64,000 nt of DNA. Origin: Panorpa germanica. Its lineage: Eukaryota > Arthropoda > Insecta > Mecoptera > Panorpidae. Shown here in pieces: positions 1 through 12,086 of the stretch. The notes under the pieces were generated by a model. It saw only the letters and a program-made list of their open reading frames with translations, searched no databases and had not been told where the DNA came from. The stretch is from contig OY783208.1 of NCBI GenBank assembly GCA_963678705.1, forward strand, positions 2,728,001-2,792,000, given 5' to 3'. The stretch's first letter is position 1. Each line of letters begins with the position of its first letter. The position numbers were made by a program, and so were the translations under genes.

Positions 1-935
1 TTCTTTTTTTTAACTCTTTGTTATATGTAATTTTAAGATTTCTTTTTTTGTACAATTATATTTTTTTATTTATTTGAAATATGTGTGTTTTTGTTTATTT
101 TAACATGTAAGTAATATACCTTATTTTCCCATATCCAATGTGCACCGCGTAATGTCGGATTCCGGCATTGTTTTAATTATATTTTTATTAATGATTTGGA
201 AATACTTGTACGCTTTATATTGATCGCAAAACTGTCTTGGATCGAACCGAAAGGCGGGGTTGATTAGCCCATATGGCTAATCAATAGTTGTATTTAATTA
301 TTCTTTTGTTCATTTATAACTTTAGCATTTTATTAGCTGATTTCCTAATTTACAGCTTAAATTTAAATTAGGTGGCGCTGCTAAATAACGGAATAGAAAT
401 AGTTAAAATGTTTATTGAGTAGCTTAAATCAGTGAAATAGTTTGACAAAAAGTAAAATAAAAGATAAATATTTAAATGAAAAGAATTCCTCCAGCCAACA
501 GTGGGGGTTACAAACTCGAACTAATCTTAAGACAGACATGCGATGATGAGATGGCACTACTAATTACTTAAGGTAGAGTGAGATGCATAATGACACCGTC
601 GCTACATTCTGAGAATCAACACATAGGGTTCTTGAGTACAAGACACGTGACTCGTGACACGTGACATGCCTATACAGAGTCTGCTTGCATGCTCGGACTA
701 ATTAGGAAGGACATATGTTGCCAATTTAGATTTTAGCGAAGAGCATCAACCGAGATACATCTTAAAGCTTGTCGGTTTCGAATTCCTGAGCGTCGCGCGG
801 CTTCACAACATATTTTAATTGCTGACATTCAAATAGCGCGGTTTTCCGTTAAACCACTACTTCCGATTCGCGAGTTTTACACCGTCAGTGCCAACTCGTG
901 ACCTGCACTTAATATTACTTCATAAATCTGGAATG
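1..935. repeat. Array flank sequence, also at about 51121-52065
   Basis: AT-rich non-coding sequence that aligns collinearly with 51121-52065, the spacer between genes D and E; parts (about 500-720) also recur near 30340-30560 behind gene B. It is therefore the 3' flank of a plus-strand LRR gene whose body lies left of the window. No reading frame or known element is recognised in it. Confidence 0.8.
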
Positions 936-1289
936 ATCGTCTTATGTGTGTAAATAAATAAATCAGGTGAGTACGGATACTGAGTGCAAAAACTGTCTGC
1001 GCTTTATTGTCGATTTAAATTTCCCGCGGATACCATTTTGTCCTAACCCGCTACACGTTAGAAACCTGAATGTGTTATGTTTCTAATGATTACGATATAG
1101 GTCTCTTTCCTACTAATTAATAAAACTATAGCTGAGCGCGGTTACATTTGAAGCAGCCTGCAGGAAAATTGATCTATGACAAACCTAGAGTTTCGCACTT
1201 GTTCTCTGTTCAATACATTTTGCTTAAATGTTACTTTCAAATGCTTATAAAAATACAAATATATAACAATGCATTTTAATTTTAGTACA

Positions 1290-1664
1290 CAAGAAAAATA
1301 AACTTTATTGAAAATGTAGCTTCCTTACATTAGTTTATAATTACATTTTATTTCTTTTTGACATTTATTTGTATAGCCAAACCCTGGTGATACATTTCTG
1401 GTTAACTACCTCTCCTCTGATTAATATCCTAAATAATGAACCACTGATACTATTTGGTAGTAGTCACGGCAGAGGTAAACAGTCGTAATTAAACAAACAA
1501 CGGTATCAGGGGCCAGCGAGTGAATAATTAGGGAATTGAGTAACTCGTTCACAAAATGACAAATTGAACTAAAATGAGCTGTCACATTAAACAGGGGCGT
1601 GACTTTTTTAACGAAGAACCACCCCACGGATTTTAAACGTTCACCCAATTTGAGAAATAAGAAA
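1290..1664 (-). repeat. Dispersed flank repeat R1, copy 1
   Basis: R1 is a roughly 330-400 bp sequence found nine times in the window (also near 5078, 5852, 11118, 17445, 31025, 36957, 52425 and 58981). On the minus strand it ends with AATAAA-type signals, as a transcript 3' end or retrotransposed sequence would. The 87-residue reading frame over it is not kept open in all copies and resembles nothing known, so it is not called as a gene. Confidence 0.6.
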
Positions 1665-1666
1665 CA

Positions 1667-2268
1667 ATGGGCTTGTGTCCTCATTTTTCAATTGATTGAA
1701 ATTGATTGTTGATTGAAATTAATGTTAATAAATGTGTATTGGCGTGTCTATTTTATTAAATATCTAAATGTTGACAGAGATATAGCAATTAAAAGTTTGA
1801 AGTGTAGTTTTAGCGTTAGAAATGGTCGGACATATTTATGACGTAACATGTAGTGGGATAAGTCATTTGTTTGTTGTAGGTGCTATGGTAATGTTTTGTA
1901 GCTGTTGGTAGTCGAAATAATCAAGTTAAGTAAAAGAATAATAAGTTTTTATTTTATTTAACCCTGCTAAGGCAGATATAATATTGAAATTTTATTGTTC
2001 CTTGAAATAGCTGTAAATAATATTTGATATTTTGATATATAAATACATATAGCAGAGATTTATGAGCAGTAAGGTTGGCAGCGATTGTGATGTCACATGC
2101 ATTTGGAATGTGTACAACGTTGAATCCCTTTAATAATTAAAGAGACAAAATGACTTTTTTAATTGTTAATATCTCTTAACATATAAGAAGTTATTAACAA
2201 ATAATTGAACATTTGAGGTTCTAGTAACCCACTTTATCAATATATAGTACACTTTTAAACAAGCCCAT
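1667..2268 (-). mobile_element. MITE-1, copy 1
   Basis: This is the first of ten copies of a roughly 600-630 bp non-autonomous element. Full copies start ATGGGCTTGTGTCCT and end with its complement AGGACACAAGCCCAT; here the right terminus is shortened internally but still ends CAAGCCCAT. In the copies at 26006 and 45620 the element is flanked by TA on both sides, suggesting a Tc1/mariner-type TA target. It carries no coding capacity. Copies beside the plus LRR genes lie in the opposite orientation to this one. Confidence 0.75.
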
Positions 2269-2932
2269 TGCAGTCTTATTGTGGTCTAGATATTTGTCTT
2301 ATAAATGTAAGTACATTTCCATGTGTTAAAGAATTGATTCAGATCGTTTAAGACGATATAGATAGCACTAGATCGTTGTCCACTTTATATAGAAATGAAT
2401 TGCGAACTAAAACTGTGCAAGGTGTATTAATAAAGTTGCCTGCCAAAACCTCAAATATCCAATTATTTTTATTCAATTCGCAATATTATAGAAGTTATTA
2501 ACGATTGATATTATCATTGCCTCCTCACCTTCTTCCCCACTACCGTTTGCTAACTTTTACAACCACTGTTAAACAAGAGAAGTGCAAAAGAGATGCAGAA
2601 TTAAACGTCTAAGCTACAGTAGCTGTTGCGTCGACCCATAATGTTTCAATATAATGTCGTGATATAAAACGAAAAATAAATAACATTGTTTATTATATTC
2701 TAACAAGTACTTGACGTCAACACATATTAAGGGGGAAAAGGAAATACAAACTTAATGGGATAACCTCTTTTTTAACAACTGCTTTTCGGAGCGCGTAGGT
2801 GGTATAGCCCTTTAAATAGATCTACGTCATTTTTGACTATTTAACAACACGTGTGCAATTGGCTACGAAGGCTGCTATCTTCTTACTTTCATGAAAAGAT
2901 CAAAATGCTTCCCATCCGATTTAAAGAAATAA

Positions 2933-3256
2933 GGCATTCCATTTCTTCACCAATAAGTCTGTATTGAAATATTCCGGCTTATCTTTGTACAACGTCTTGC
3001 GACAAATATCACAAATAGCTCGACGAGATATTGTGAAGATTAGTTCAAGCTTTGCAGACATTCGCAGGCACTTTTTGTCCTGTAGCTGATAAGACCACCG
3101 CTGATAAGTAGTGTAATGATAGCCCAATGTTCCGTTAAATACATTATCAAAAGTCTACTTATATTTGGAGGTTATGCTTCAGCAGAATATTTGACAGCAC
3201 ACGTGTTTAAACAAGTTGACAGGCAAAGTATTAATGATTTAAATACACAAAAGTAG
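2933..3256 (+). pseudogene. Broken copy of the roughly 96-residue conserved ORF
   Basis: This aligns with the open frames at 12731-13066, 32636-32926 and 54063-54353, but four bases are missing near 3080 (cactttttg directly followed by tcctg), which shifts the frame. If those ORFs are genes, this is a pseudogene; if they are only conserved repeat sequence, the loss has no meaning. Confidence 0.4.
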
Positions 3257-4139
3257 GTAAAGTTACATTAAGGATTAAGAAATAATAAAAACTCAACGCA
3301 ATATGAAAAGTGGGCCAAAACAACAAATAATGGTCCAGCAAAATCTGGAGAATCTAACAGAGTTTGCTGTAAAGTGAGTAACTTCAAAACACTATTACCA
3401 GAGCTACGGAAAATTGAATAAACACATCTAGATTACGATAATACCACCCTGTATAATGTCATCACGAACATGCCAGCAACATAAAGAAGGTTTCCACGTA
3501 ACGGATGTGATAACGCGTTTCCGTTTTGATTAGAAATGATTCAAATTTGTCTAAACAGAAATAAATTGTTCAACTGTTCTATAAAAAGGCTCCGAAAAGT
3601 TCAATAAAATTAATAAATAGGAGAATATATAAATTACTATGCAAACTCTGTATTCAATATTAAATTTGTACTATACTAAGATAAATGCTTCTTTTAAAAT
3701 CCCGAAAAACGGTAGAAATAGTAGTTTAACCAGATTAATTTAAATTTCCCGCATTTTGCTGGTCTACAAAACGTTCTACACAATATATTCAATCGAATGG
3801 AGAATGTTGGTTTCGATCGTATTCAGGAATAGTGTTTTCAATTGTGATCGAATCTTACTTCACTCGTTTCGATCGAATCTGTTCGATTGCGAACATTGCT
3901 CGCAAAAATCAGGAATAGGGCCACAGATTGTCGCGTTATTACGGGGCGATTTTAGTTGAACGAGTAAAATCGTTCGTCAATATCGACCCGTCAGAACCCT
4001 TAGAACATATATATATATATATGGAGAGTCAATGCTGACATGAAAGTGTGTCCAAAATGTGTGCGAGAAAGAAAGGTATATGTTCCTATTTGTTCTCTAT
4101 GCGCATGCGTCAAACAATTGAAAAATCGACCCAAAATCA

Positions 4140-4460
4140 ACAAGGTCATTGAAATCAATTCCGAATCCTTCTAGCTTTGATGCGGTAAACAAAGACCTGA
4201 AAGAAATAAAAGGCAAAGCATTTACCAAAATTATTTTACAGAAGATTTACCAACTTCTAATCATTGTAGCTACAAGGTAAAATTGACGCTACAGAAGACG
4301 TCACGTTTAATGGGTTAATCTACAGGAGAAGTATACAACGGATTGGAAATGATATTCAGAATATTGGCTCAAATGTATTCAATAGTTCATTTACGGGAGT
4401 TATTCTTAAGTAATAATTGAATTTATATTATAACGACATTTTTATAAGCTTAGAGAATCT
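4140..4460 (+). pseudogene. LRR receptor pseudogene, 5' part (copy 1)
   Basis: Broken frames read IPNPSxFxAVNKDL..IEGKAFTKI, IQNIGSNVFN and NDIFISLENL, matching the N-terminal cap and first repeats of genes A to E (for example NPSTVRRIKV and IQNIGPNVFSNL). Stops and small indels run throughout. It is cut at its 3' end by MITE-1 at 4461. Compared with the copy near 25900 it lacks about 75 bases just before the MITE. Confidence 0.7.
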
Positions 4461-5075
4461 ATGTGTTTGTGTCCTATGTCTTAATTTCTATAAAAGTGTA
4501 CTACATATTGATAAAGTGGGTTACTAGAACCTCAAATGTTCAATTATTTGTTAATAACTCGTTATATGTTAAGAGATATTAACAATTAAAAAAGTCATTT
4601 TGTCTCTTTAATTATTAAAGGGATTTAACGTTGTACACATTCCAAATGCATGTGACATCACAACCCGTACCAAACTTACAGCTCATAAATCTCTGCTTTA
4701 TGTATTTATATATCAAAATATCAAATATTATTTACAGCTATTTCAAGGAACAATAAAATTTCAATATTATGTCTGCCTTAGCAGGGTTAAATAAAATAAA
4801 AACTTATTATTCTTTGACTTGACTTGATTACTTCGACTACTAACAGCTACAAAACATTACCACAGCACTGACCTACTCAACAAATAACTGACGTTAAAAT
4901 GCATTTCACGTCATACAAATATGGCCAACCATTTCTAGCGCTAAAACTACAATTCAAATTTTTAATTGCTATATCTCTGTCAATATTTAGATATTTAATA
5001 AAATAGACACGCCAATATACATTTATTAACATCAATTGAATAATCGACCACTCAAAAATGAGGACACAAGCCCAT
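4461..5075 (+). mobile_element. MITE-1, copy 2
   Basis: The first terminus is slightly degraded (ATGTGTTTGTG) and the element ends AGGACACAAGCCCAT. It interrupts the LRR pseudogene. From about 4798 onward its sequence has been replaced by, or joined to, an inverted copy of the MITE-1 at 11481 plus that copy's flank. Confidence 0.7.
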
Positions 5076-5498
5076 TGATTATTTCTCAAATTGGGTGAAC
5101 GCTTAAAATCCGTGATGTGGTTCTTCTTTAAGAAAGTCACGCCCCTGTGTAATGTGAGTTTATTTTGTTATTTGTGAACGAGTTGTTCATTTCCCTAATT
5201 ATTCACTCGCTGGTCCGTGATAATGTTGTTTGCTTAATTACGACTGTTTACCTCTGCAGTGACTACTACCAAATAGTATCAGTGGTTCATTATTTAGGAT
5301 ATTAATCACAGGAGAGGTAGGTAACCAGAAATGTATCATCAGGGTTTGGCTATACAAATAAATGTCAAAAGGAAATAAAATGTAATAATAAACTAATGTA
5401 AAGAAGCTACATTTTCAATAAAGTTTATTTTCCTGCATTGTTATATATTTGTATTTTTATAAGTGTTTAAAAGCAACATTTAAGCAAAATATATTGAA
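4798..5498 (-). repeat. Inverted copy of 11060-11758
   Basis: Position p here corresponds to 16556-p. The 264-base frames at 4877-5140 (-) and 11416-11679 (+) encode identical peptides. The segment covers part of MITE-1 and all of R1. Its right end meets the second tandem copy within a 1-2 base overlap. The frame itself is not a credible gene because it runs across the MITE terminus. Confidence 0.9.
5078..5430 (+). repeat. Dispersed flank repeat R1 (inverted copy)
   Basis: R1 in the opposite orientation to its neighbours, carried in by the 4798-5498 inverted segment. Confidence 0.6.
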
Positions 5499-5851
5499 TC
5501 GTCTTATGTGTGTAAATAAATAAATCAGGTGAGTACGGATACTGAGTGCAAAAACTGTCTGCGCTTTATTGTCGATTTAAATTTCCCGCGGATACCATTT
5601 TGTCCTAACCCGCTACACGTTAGAAACCTGAATGTGTTATGTTTCTAATGATTACGATATAGGTCTCTTTCCTACTAATTAATAAAACTATAGCTGAGCG
5701 CGGTTACATTTGAAGCAGCCTGCAGGAAAATTGATCTATGACAAACCTAGAGTTTCGCACTTGTTCTCTGTTCAATACATTTTGCTTAAATGTTACTTTC
5801 AAATGCTTATAAAAATACAAATATATAACAATGCATTTTAATTTTAGTACA

Positions 5852-6226
5852 CAAGAAAAATAAACTTTATTGAAAATGTAGCTTCCTTACATTAGTTTAT
5901 AATTACATTTTATTTCTTTTTGACATTTATTTGTATAGCCAAACCCTGGTGATACATTTCTGGTTAACTACCTCTCCTCTGATTAATATCCTAAATAATG
6001 AACCACTGATACTATTTGGTAGTAGTCACGGCAGAGGTAAACAGTCGTAATTAAACAAACAACGGTATCAGGGGCCAGCGAGTGAATAATTAGGGAATTG
6101 AGTAACTCGTTCACAAAATGACAAATTGAACTAAAATGAGCTGTCACATTAAACAGGGGCGTGACTTTTTTAACGAAGAACCACCCCACGGATTTTAAAC
6201 GTTCACCCAATTTGAGAAATAAGAAA
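5852..6226 (-). repeat. Dispersed flank repeat R1
   Basis: No difference from the copy at 1290-1664 was noticed; it is part of the tandem duplication. Confidence 0.6.
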
Positions 6227-6228
6227 CA

Positions 6229-6830
6229 ATGGGCTTGTGTCCTCATTTTTCAATTGATTGAAATTGATTGTTGATTGAAATTAATGTTAATAAATGTGTA
6301 TTGGCGTGTCTATTTTATTAAATATCTAAATGTTGACAGAGATATAGCAATTAAAAGTTTGAAGTGTAGTTTTAGCGTTAGAAATGGTCGGACATATTTA
6401 TGACGTAACATGTAGTGGGATAAGTCATTTGTTTGTTGTAGGTGCTATGGTAATGTTTTGTAGCTGTTGGTAGTCGAAATAATCAAGTTAAGTAAAAGAA
6501 TAATAAGTTTTTATTTTATTTAACCCTGCTAAGGCAGATATAATATTGAAATTTTATTGTTCCTTGAAATAGCTGTAAATAATATTTGATATTTTGATAT
6601 ATAAATACATATAGCAGAGATTTATGAGCAGTAAGGTTGGCAGCGATTGTGATGTCACATGCATTTGGAATGTGTACAACGTTGAATCCCTTTAATAATT
6701 AAAGAGACAAAATGACTTTTTTAATTGTTAATATCTCTTAACATATAAGAAGTTATTAACAAATAATTGAACATTTGAGGTTCTAGTAACCCACTTTATC
6801 AATATATAGTACACTTTTAAACAAGCCCAT
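6229..6830 (-). mobile_element. MITE-1, copy 3
   Basis: Counterpart of the copy at 1667-2268 within the second tandem unit. Confidence 0.75.
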
Positions 6831-7494
6831 TGCAGTCTTATTGTGGTCTAGATATTTGTCTTATAAATGTAAGTACATTTCCATGTGTTAAAGAATTGAT
6901 TCAGATCGTTTAAGACGATATAGATAGCACTAGATCGTTGTCCACTTTATATAGAAATGAATTGCGAACTAAAACTGTGCAAGGTGTATTAATAAAGTTG
7001 CCTGCCAAAACCTCAAATATCCAATTATTTTTATTCAATTCGCAATATTATAGAAGTTATTAACGATTGATATTATCATTGCCTCCTCACCTTCTTCCCC
7101 ACTACCGTTTGCTAACTTTTACAACCACTGTTAAACAAGAGAAGTGCAAAAGAGATGCAGAATTAAACGTCTAAGCTACAGTAGCTGTTGCGTCGACCCA
7201 TAATGTTTCAATATAATGTCGTGATATAAAACGAAAAATAAATAACATTGTTTATTATATTCTAACAAGTACTTGACGTCAACACATATTAAGGGGGAAA
7301 AGGAAATACAAACTTAATGGGATAACCTCTTTTTTAACAACTGCTTTTCGGAGCGCGTAGGTGGTATAGCCCTTTAAATAGATCTACGTCATTTTTGACT
7401 ATTTAACAACACGTGTGCAATTGGCTACGAAGGCTGCTATCTTCTTACTTTCATGAAAAGATCAAAATGCTTCCCATCCGATTTAAAGAAATAA

Positions 7495-7818
7495 GGCATT
7501 CCATTTCTTCACCAATAAGTCTGTATTGAAATATTCCGGCTTATCTTTGTACAACGTCTTGCGACAAATATCACAAATAGCTCGACGAGATATTGTGAAG
7601 ATTAGTTCAAGCTTTGCAGACATTCGCAGGCACTTTTTGTCCTGTAGCTGATAAGACCACCGCTGATAAGTAGTGTAATGATAGCCCAATGTTCCGTTAA
7701 ATACATTATCAAAAGTCTACTTATATTTGGAGGTTATGCTTCAGCAGAATATTTGACAGCACACGTGTTTAAACAAGTTGACAGGCAAAGTATTAATGAT
7801 TTAAATACACAAAAGTAG
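7495..7818 (+). pseudogene. Broken copy of the roughly 96-residue conserved ORF
   Basis: It has the same four-base loss as the copy at 2933, so the frameshift predates the tandem duplication. Confidence 0.4.
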
Positions 7819-8701
7819 GTAAAGTTACATTAAGGATTAAGAAATAATAAAAACTCAACGCAATATGAAAAGTGGGCCAAAACAACAAATAATGGTCCAG
7901 CAAAATCTGGAGAATCTAACAGAGTTTGCTGTAAAGTGAGTAACTTCAAAACACTATTACCAGAGCTACGGAAAATTGAATAAACACATCTAGATTACGA
8001 TAATACCACCCTGTATCATGTCATCACGAACATGCCAGCAACATAAAGAAGGTTTCCACGTAACGGATGTGATAACGCGTTTCCGTTTTGATTAGAAATG
8101 ATTCAAATTTGTCTAAACAGAAATAAATTGTTCAACTGTTCTATAAAAAGGCTCCGAAAAGTTCAATAAAATTAATAAATAGGAGAATATATAAATTACC
8201 ATGCAAACTCTGTATTCAATATTAAATTTGTACTATACTAAGATAAATGCTTCTTTTAAAATCCCGAAAAACGGTAGAAATAGTAGTTTAACCAGATTAA
8301 TTTAAATTTCCCGCATTTTGCTGGTCTACAAAACGTTCTACACAATATATTCAATCGAATGGAGAATGTTGGTTTCGATCGTATTCAGGAATAGTGTTTT
8401 CAATTGTGATCGAATCTTACTTCACTCGTTTCGATCGAATCTGTTCGATTGCGAACATTGCTCGCAAAAATCAGGAATAGGGCCACAGATTGTCGCGTTA
8501 TTACGGGGCGATTTTAGTTGAACGAGTAAAATCGTTCGTCAATATCGACCCGTCAGAACCCTTAGAACATATATATATATATATGGAGAGTCAATGCTGA
8601 CATGAAAGTGTGTCCAAAATGTGTGCGAGAAAGAAAGGTATATGTTCCTATTTGTTCTCTATGCGCATGCGTCAAACAATTGAAAAATCGACCCAAAATC
8701 A

Positions 8702-9022
8702 ACAAGGTCATTGAAATCAATTCCGAATCCTTCTAGCTTTGATGCGGTAAACAAAGACCTGAAAGAAATAAAAGGCAAAGCATTTACCAAAATTATTTTA
8801 CAGAAGATTTACCAACTTCTAATCATTGTAGCTACAAGGTAAAATTGACGCTACAGAAGACGTCACGTTTAATGGGTTAATCTACAGGAGAAGTATACAA
8901 CGGATTGGAAATGATATTCAGAATATTGGCTCAAATGTATTCAATAGTTCATTTACGGGAGTTATTCTTAAGTAATAATTGAATTTATATTATAACGACA
9001 TTTTTATAAGCTTAGAGAATCT
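8702..9022 (+). pseudogene. LRR receptor pseudogene, 5' part (copy 2)
   Basis: Equivalent to 4140-4460. Here the other half of the same pseudogene survives beyond the MITE, at 9637. Confidence 0.7.
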
Positions 9023-9636
9023 ATGTGTTTGTGTCCTATGTCTTAATTTCTATAAAAGTGTACTACATATTGATAAAGTGGGTTACTAGAACCTCAAATG
9101 TTCAATTATTTGTTAATAACTCGTTATATGTTAAGAGATATTAACAATTAAAAAAGTCATTTTGTCTCTTTAATTATTAAAGGGATTTAACGTTGTACAC
9201 ATTCCAAATGCATGTGACATCACAACCCGTACCAAACTTACAGCTCATAAATCTCTGCTTTATGTATTTATATATCAAAATATCAAATATTATTTACAGC
9301 TATTTCAAGGAACAATAAAATTTCAATATTATGTCTGCCTTAGCAGGGTTAAATAAAATAAAAACTTATTATTCTTTGACTTGACTTGATTATTTGACTA
9401 CCAACAGCTACAAAACATTACAACAGCACTGACCTACTCAACAAATAACTGACGTTAAAATGCATTTCACGTCATACAAATATAGCCGACCATTTCTAGC
9501 GCTAAAACTACAATTCAAACTTTTAATTGCTATATCTCCGTCAACATTTAGATATTTAATAAAATAGACACGCCAATACATATTTATTAACAACAATTGA
9601 AAAATCGACCACTAAAAAATGAGGACACAAACCCAT
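9023..9636 (+). mobile_element. MITE-1, copy 4
   Basis: Sits inside the LRR pseudogene at the same codon region as the copies at 26006 and 45620, so this insertion predates the large duplications. It ends GGACACAAACCCAT, followed by TAC. Confidence 0.75.
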
Positions 9637-9850
9637 TACTTTAAATTTGAATAAAAATTTGATTGGTAATATTAAAACAGGTGCTTTTATCGACCTGACC
9701 AAGTTGAAAGTATTGTTGTTAGGTCATAAATTTAACGACAGTAACAGTGCATCATTTCCAACAGTTGACGAATAAATGAGATGGATTGTAATGATTGTCT
9801 TTTCGCATTTTATCACATAACAAGATCATATTTCTTGAGTTATTGGATTG
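9637..9850 (+). pseudogene. LRR receptor pseudogene, 3' part
   Basis: Directly after the MITE the frame resumes with TLNLNKN, then GAFIDLTKLKVLLLGHKFND, matching LNLDKNQIAHIEGYAFIDLSKLEV-type repeats of gene B. A later remnant (cataacaagatcatatttctt) matches the SHNKITSL repeat. In-frame stops are present. Confidence 0.7.
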
Positions 9851-9894
9851 GGCTATAATTTATTAAAGAGAGTATTATCAAATTTTGTGGAAAG

Positions 9895-10058
9895 TAGTAA
9901 CACCTAAAAGGTGAACTGGTAAAAACTAGATAATAAAATGACCGCATGTAAATATGAATCACGTGATGAATCCAAAGGAAGTGTGACATCGCTGAATGAC
10001 GTTAATGTGGAAATGAAAACCGTCTTTGTACGACAAATCTAACAGCTCAGAAATGAAG
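9895..10058 (+). promoter_or_regulatory. Orphan LRR-gene promoter remnant
   Basis: It aligns with the sequence upstream of genes B and D: an E-box CACGTG at 9961, a mutated CRE-like TGACGTTA near 9998, and a final cagctcagaaatgaag. The roughly 25-30 bases holding the TATA box are deleted and no receptor exon follows. It marks a plus-strand gene lost from this unit. Confidence 0.75.
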
Positions 10059-10069
10059 AACATTCATGA

Positions 10070-10690
10070 TTAAAAATAGTCATTTTCCATACAAAACATA
10101 ATTTTTAGCTCAATTTCACCACATAATATAACTTTTAACTATAAAAAAATGGTGACACGGCTTTCAAAAACTAGGTGTATATAAAAGAATCTTTTCTGTA
10201 ACAAGAAAATTATCAAAAGGATACCTATTGACAAAAACATTTAAATAAAACCAGTAAGAAACAGTAAATGTAGGTTATAAGCCGGCAACGTTGCAAATGC
10301 CAATTTAAGCGGGAAATTCAAAATCGGAATAAATGTTATATAAAATATAACAATTAATTGGTCAAAGAACCAAATCACGCATGCGTCAACACTCGTACAT
10401 TTGCAGCGTTGCAAAATTTATTATTCCTTTTTCAAAATATTTAATTTGTATTTAAATTGAATTAATATAAATTTGATATTAATTATAGGTAATTTTTAAT
10501 TTATTAAACTATTATATGCATAAAAAATCATTTTAACAAGCAAATAGCAGTTTAATAGGGAATTGAAAAATTCATTTTCAAAGGTACAGTCCCAATATTT
10601 ATTTGCTCGTCCCTCATGTATTTCGTATTTTGTATTTTGTATTACCGAGAGATAAACTTTTTGCATTGACGATACGTCATGTACCTCCTT
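10070..10690. repeat. Dispersed repeat R2, long copy
   Basis: Non-coding repeat. Its first half recurs at 30595-30850 (truncated), and its second half (10275-10690, TTATAAGCC.GCAACG to ACCTCCTTAA) recurs at 22282-22700 and 41864-42280 beside the ISL2EU elements. It contains GCAACGTTGC, and the matching block tttgcagcgttgcaaaa lies further in. Family unknown. Confidence 0.6.
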
Positions 10691-11117
10691 AAACCACTAC
10701 TTCCGATTCGCGAGTTTTACATCGTTAGTGCCAACTCGTGACCTGTACTTAATATTACTTCATAAATTTAAAATGATCGTCTTATGTGTGTAAATAAGTA
10801 AATCAGGTGAGTACTGATACTGAGTGCAAAAACTGTCTGCGCTTTGTTGTCGATTTAAATTTCCCGCGGATGCCATTTTGTCCTAACCCACTACACGTTA
10901 GAAATATGAATGTGTTATGTTTCTAATGAATACGATATAGGTCTCTTTCCTACTAATTAATAAAACTATGGCTGAGCGCGGTTATATTTTAAGCAGCCTG
11001 CAGGAAAATTGATTTATGACAAACCTAGAGTTTCGCACTTCGTTCGCACGTTCTCTGTTCAATATATTTTGCTTAAATGTTGCTTTTAAACACTTATAAA
11101 AATACAAATATATAACA
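10691..11117. repeat. Array flank sequence
   Basis: Collinear with 850-1289 and 51985-52424; nothing coding is seen. This is the intergenic sequence that normally lies between a plus gene's 3' end and the next R1. Confidence 0.7.
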
Positions 11118-11478
11118 ATGCAGGAAAATAAACTTTATTGAAAATGTAGCTTCTTTACATTAGTTTATTATTACATTTTATTTCCTTTTGACATTTATTT
11201 GTATAGCCAAACCCTGATGATACATTTCTGGTTACCTACCTCTCCTGTGATTAATATCCTAAATAATGAACCACTGATACTATTTGGTAGTAGTCACTGC
11301 AGAGGTAAACAGTCGTAATTAAGCAAACAACATTATCACGGACCAGCGAGTGAATAATTAGGGAAATGAACAACTCGTTCACAAATAACAAAATAAACTC
11401 ACATTACACAGGGGCGTGACTTTCTTAAAGAAGAACCACATCACGGATTTTAAGCGTTCACCCAATTTGAGAAATAAT
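11118..11478 (-). repeat. Dispersed flank repeat R1
   Basis: Source or sister of the inverted copy at 5078-5430. Confidence 0.6.
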
Positions 11479-11480
11479 CA

Positions 11481-12086
11481 ATGGGCTTGTGTCCTCATTT
11501 TTGAGTGGTCGATTATTCAATTGATGTTAATAAATGTATATTGGCGTGTCTATTTTATTAAATATCTAAATATTGACAGAGATATAGCAATTAAAAATTT
11601 GAATTGTAGTTTTAGCGCTAGAAATGGTTGGCCATATTTGTATGACGTGAAATGCATTTTAACGTCAGTTATTTGTTGAGTAGGTCAGTGCTGTGGTAAT
11701 GTTTTGTAGCTGTTAGTAGTCGAAGTAATCAAGTCAAGTCAAAGAATAATAAGTTTTTTCTTTATTTAACCCTGTTACGGCAGACATAATATTGGAATTT
11801 GATTGTTCCTTGAAATAGCTGTAAATAATATTTGATATTTTGATATATAAATACATATAGCAGAGATTTATGAGCTGTAAGGTTGGTAACTTTACACAAG
11901 GATTGTGAGGTCACATGCACTTGGAATTTGTACAACGTTGAATCCCTTTAATAATTAAAGAGACAAAATGACTTTTTTAATTGTTAATATCTCCTAACAT
12001 ATAAGGAGTTATTAACAAATAATTGAACATTTGAGGTTCTAGTAACCAACTTTATCAATATGTAGTACACTTTTAAACAAGCCCAT
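11481..12086 (-). mobile_element. MITE-1, copy 5
   Basis: Starts ATGGGCTTGTGTCCT and ends TTTAAACAAGCCCAT, the shortened right terminus shared by copies in this orientation. Confidence 0.75.

Larger units (their letters stand above)
936..5497 (+). repeat. 4562-bp tandem duplication, copy 1
   Basis: Positions 936 to about 4797 match 5498 to about 9359 at a constant offset of 4562 bases. I found only two substitutions by eye (3455 a/c and 3638 t/c). The content is mosaic: 936 to about 3590 resembles the 3' flanks of the minus-gene side (52070-54660), then about 3590-4460 switches to the LRR-pseudogene region found upstream of gene B (about 25070-25950). The last 0.7 kb of copy 1 differs from copy 2 and is an inverted piece of 11060-11758. 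The duplication is very recent, or is an assembly or haplotype artefact. Confidence 0.9.
5498..9359 (+). repeat. 4562-bp tandem duplication, copy 2
   Basis: Partner of 936 to about 4797. It keeps what is probably the original right-hand continuation (LRR pseudogene 3' part and orphan promoter), which copy 1 lacks. Confidence 0.9.

Noticed and set aside
1421..1684. 87-codon minus-strand frame (again at 5983-6246)
   Set aside because: It lies wholly in repeat R1; most other R1 copies break or shorten it and no domain is visible.
3756..3959. 67-codon frame repeated at 8318, 25219 and 44809
   Set aside because: It comes from a repeat block (ttcctga motif) also found in the hAT MITE, and is not protein-like.
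4002..4022. Short AT microsatellite (also near 8566 and 45062)
   Set aside because: Only a few dinucleotide units within a larger repeat; not worth a separate call.
4877..5140. 87-codon frame identical to the one at 11416-11679
   Set aside because: Identity is due to the inverted segment duplication; the frame runs across a MITE-1 terminus.
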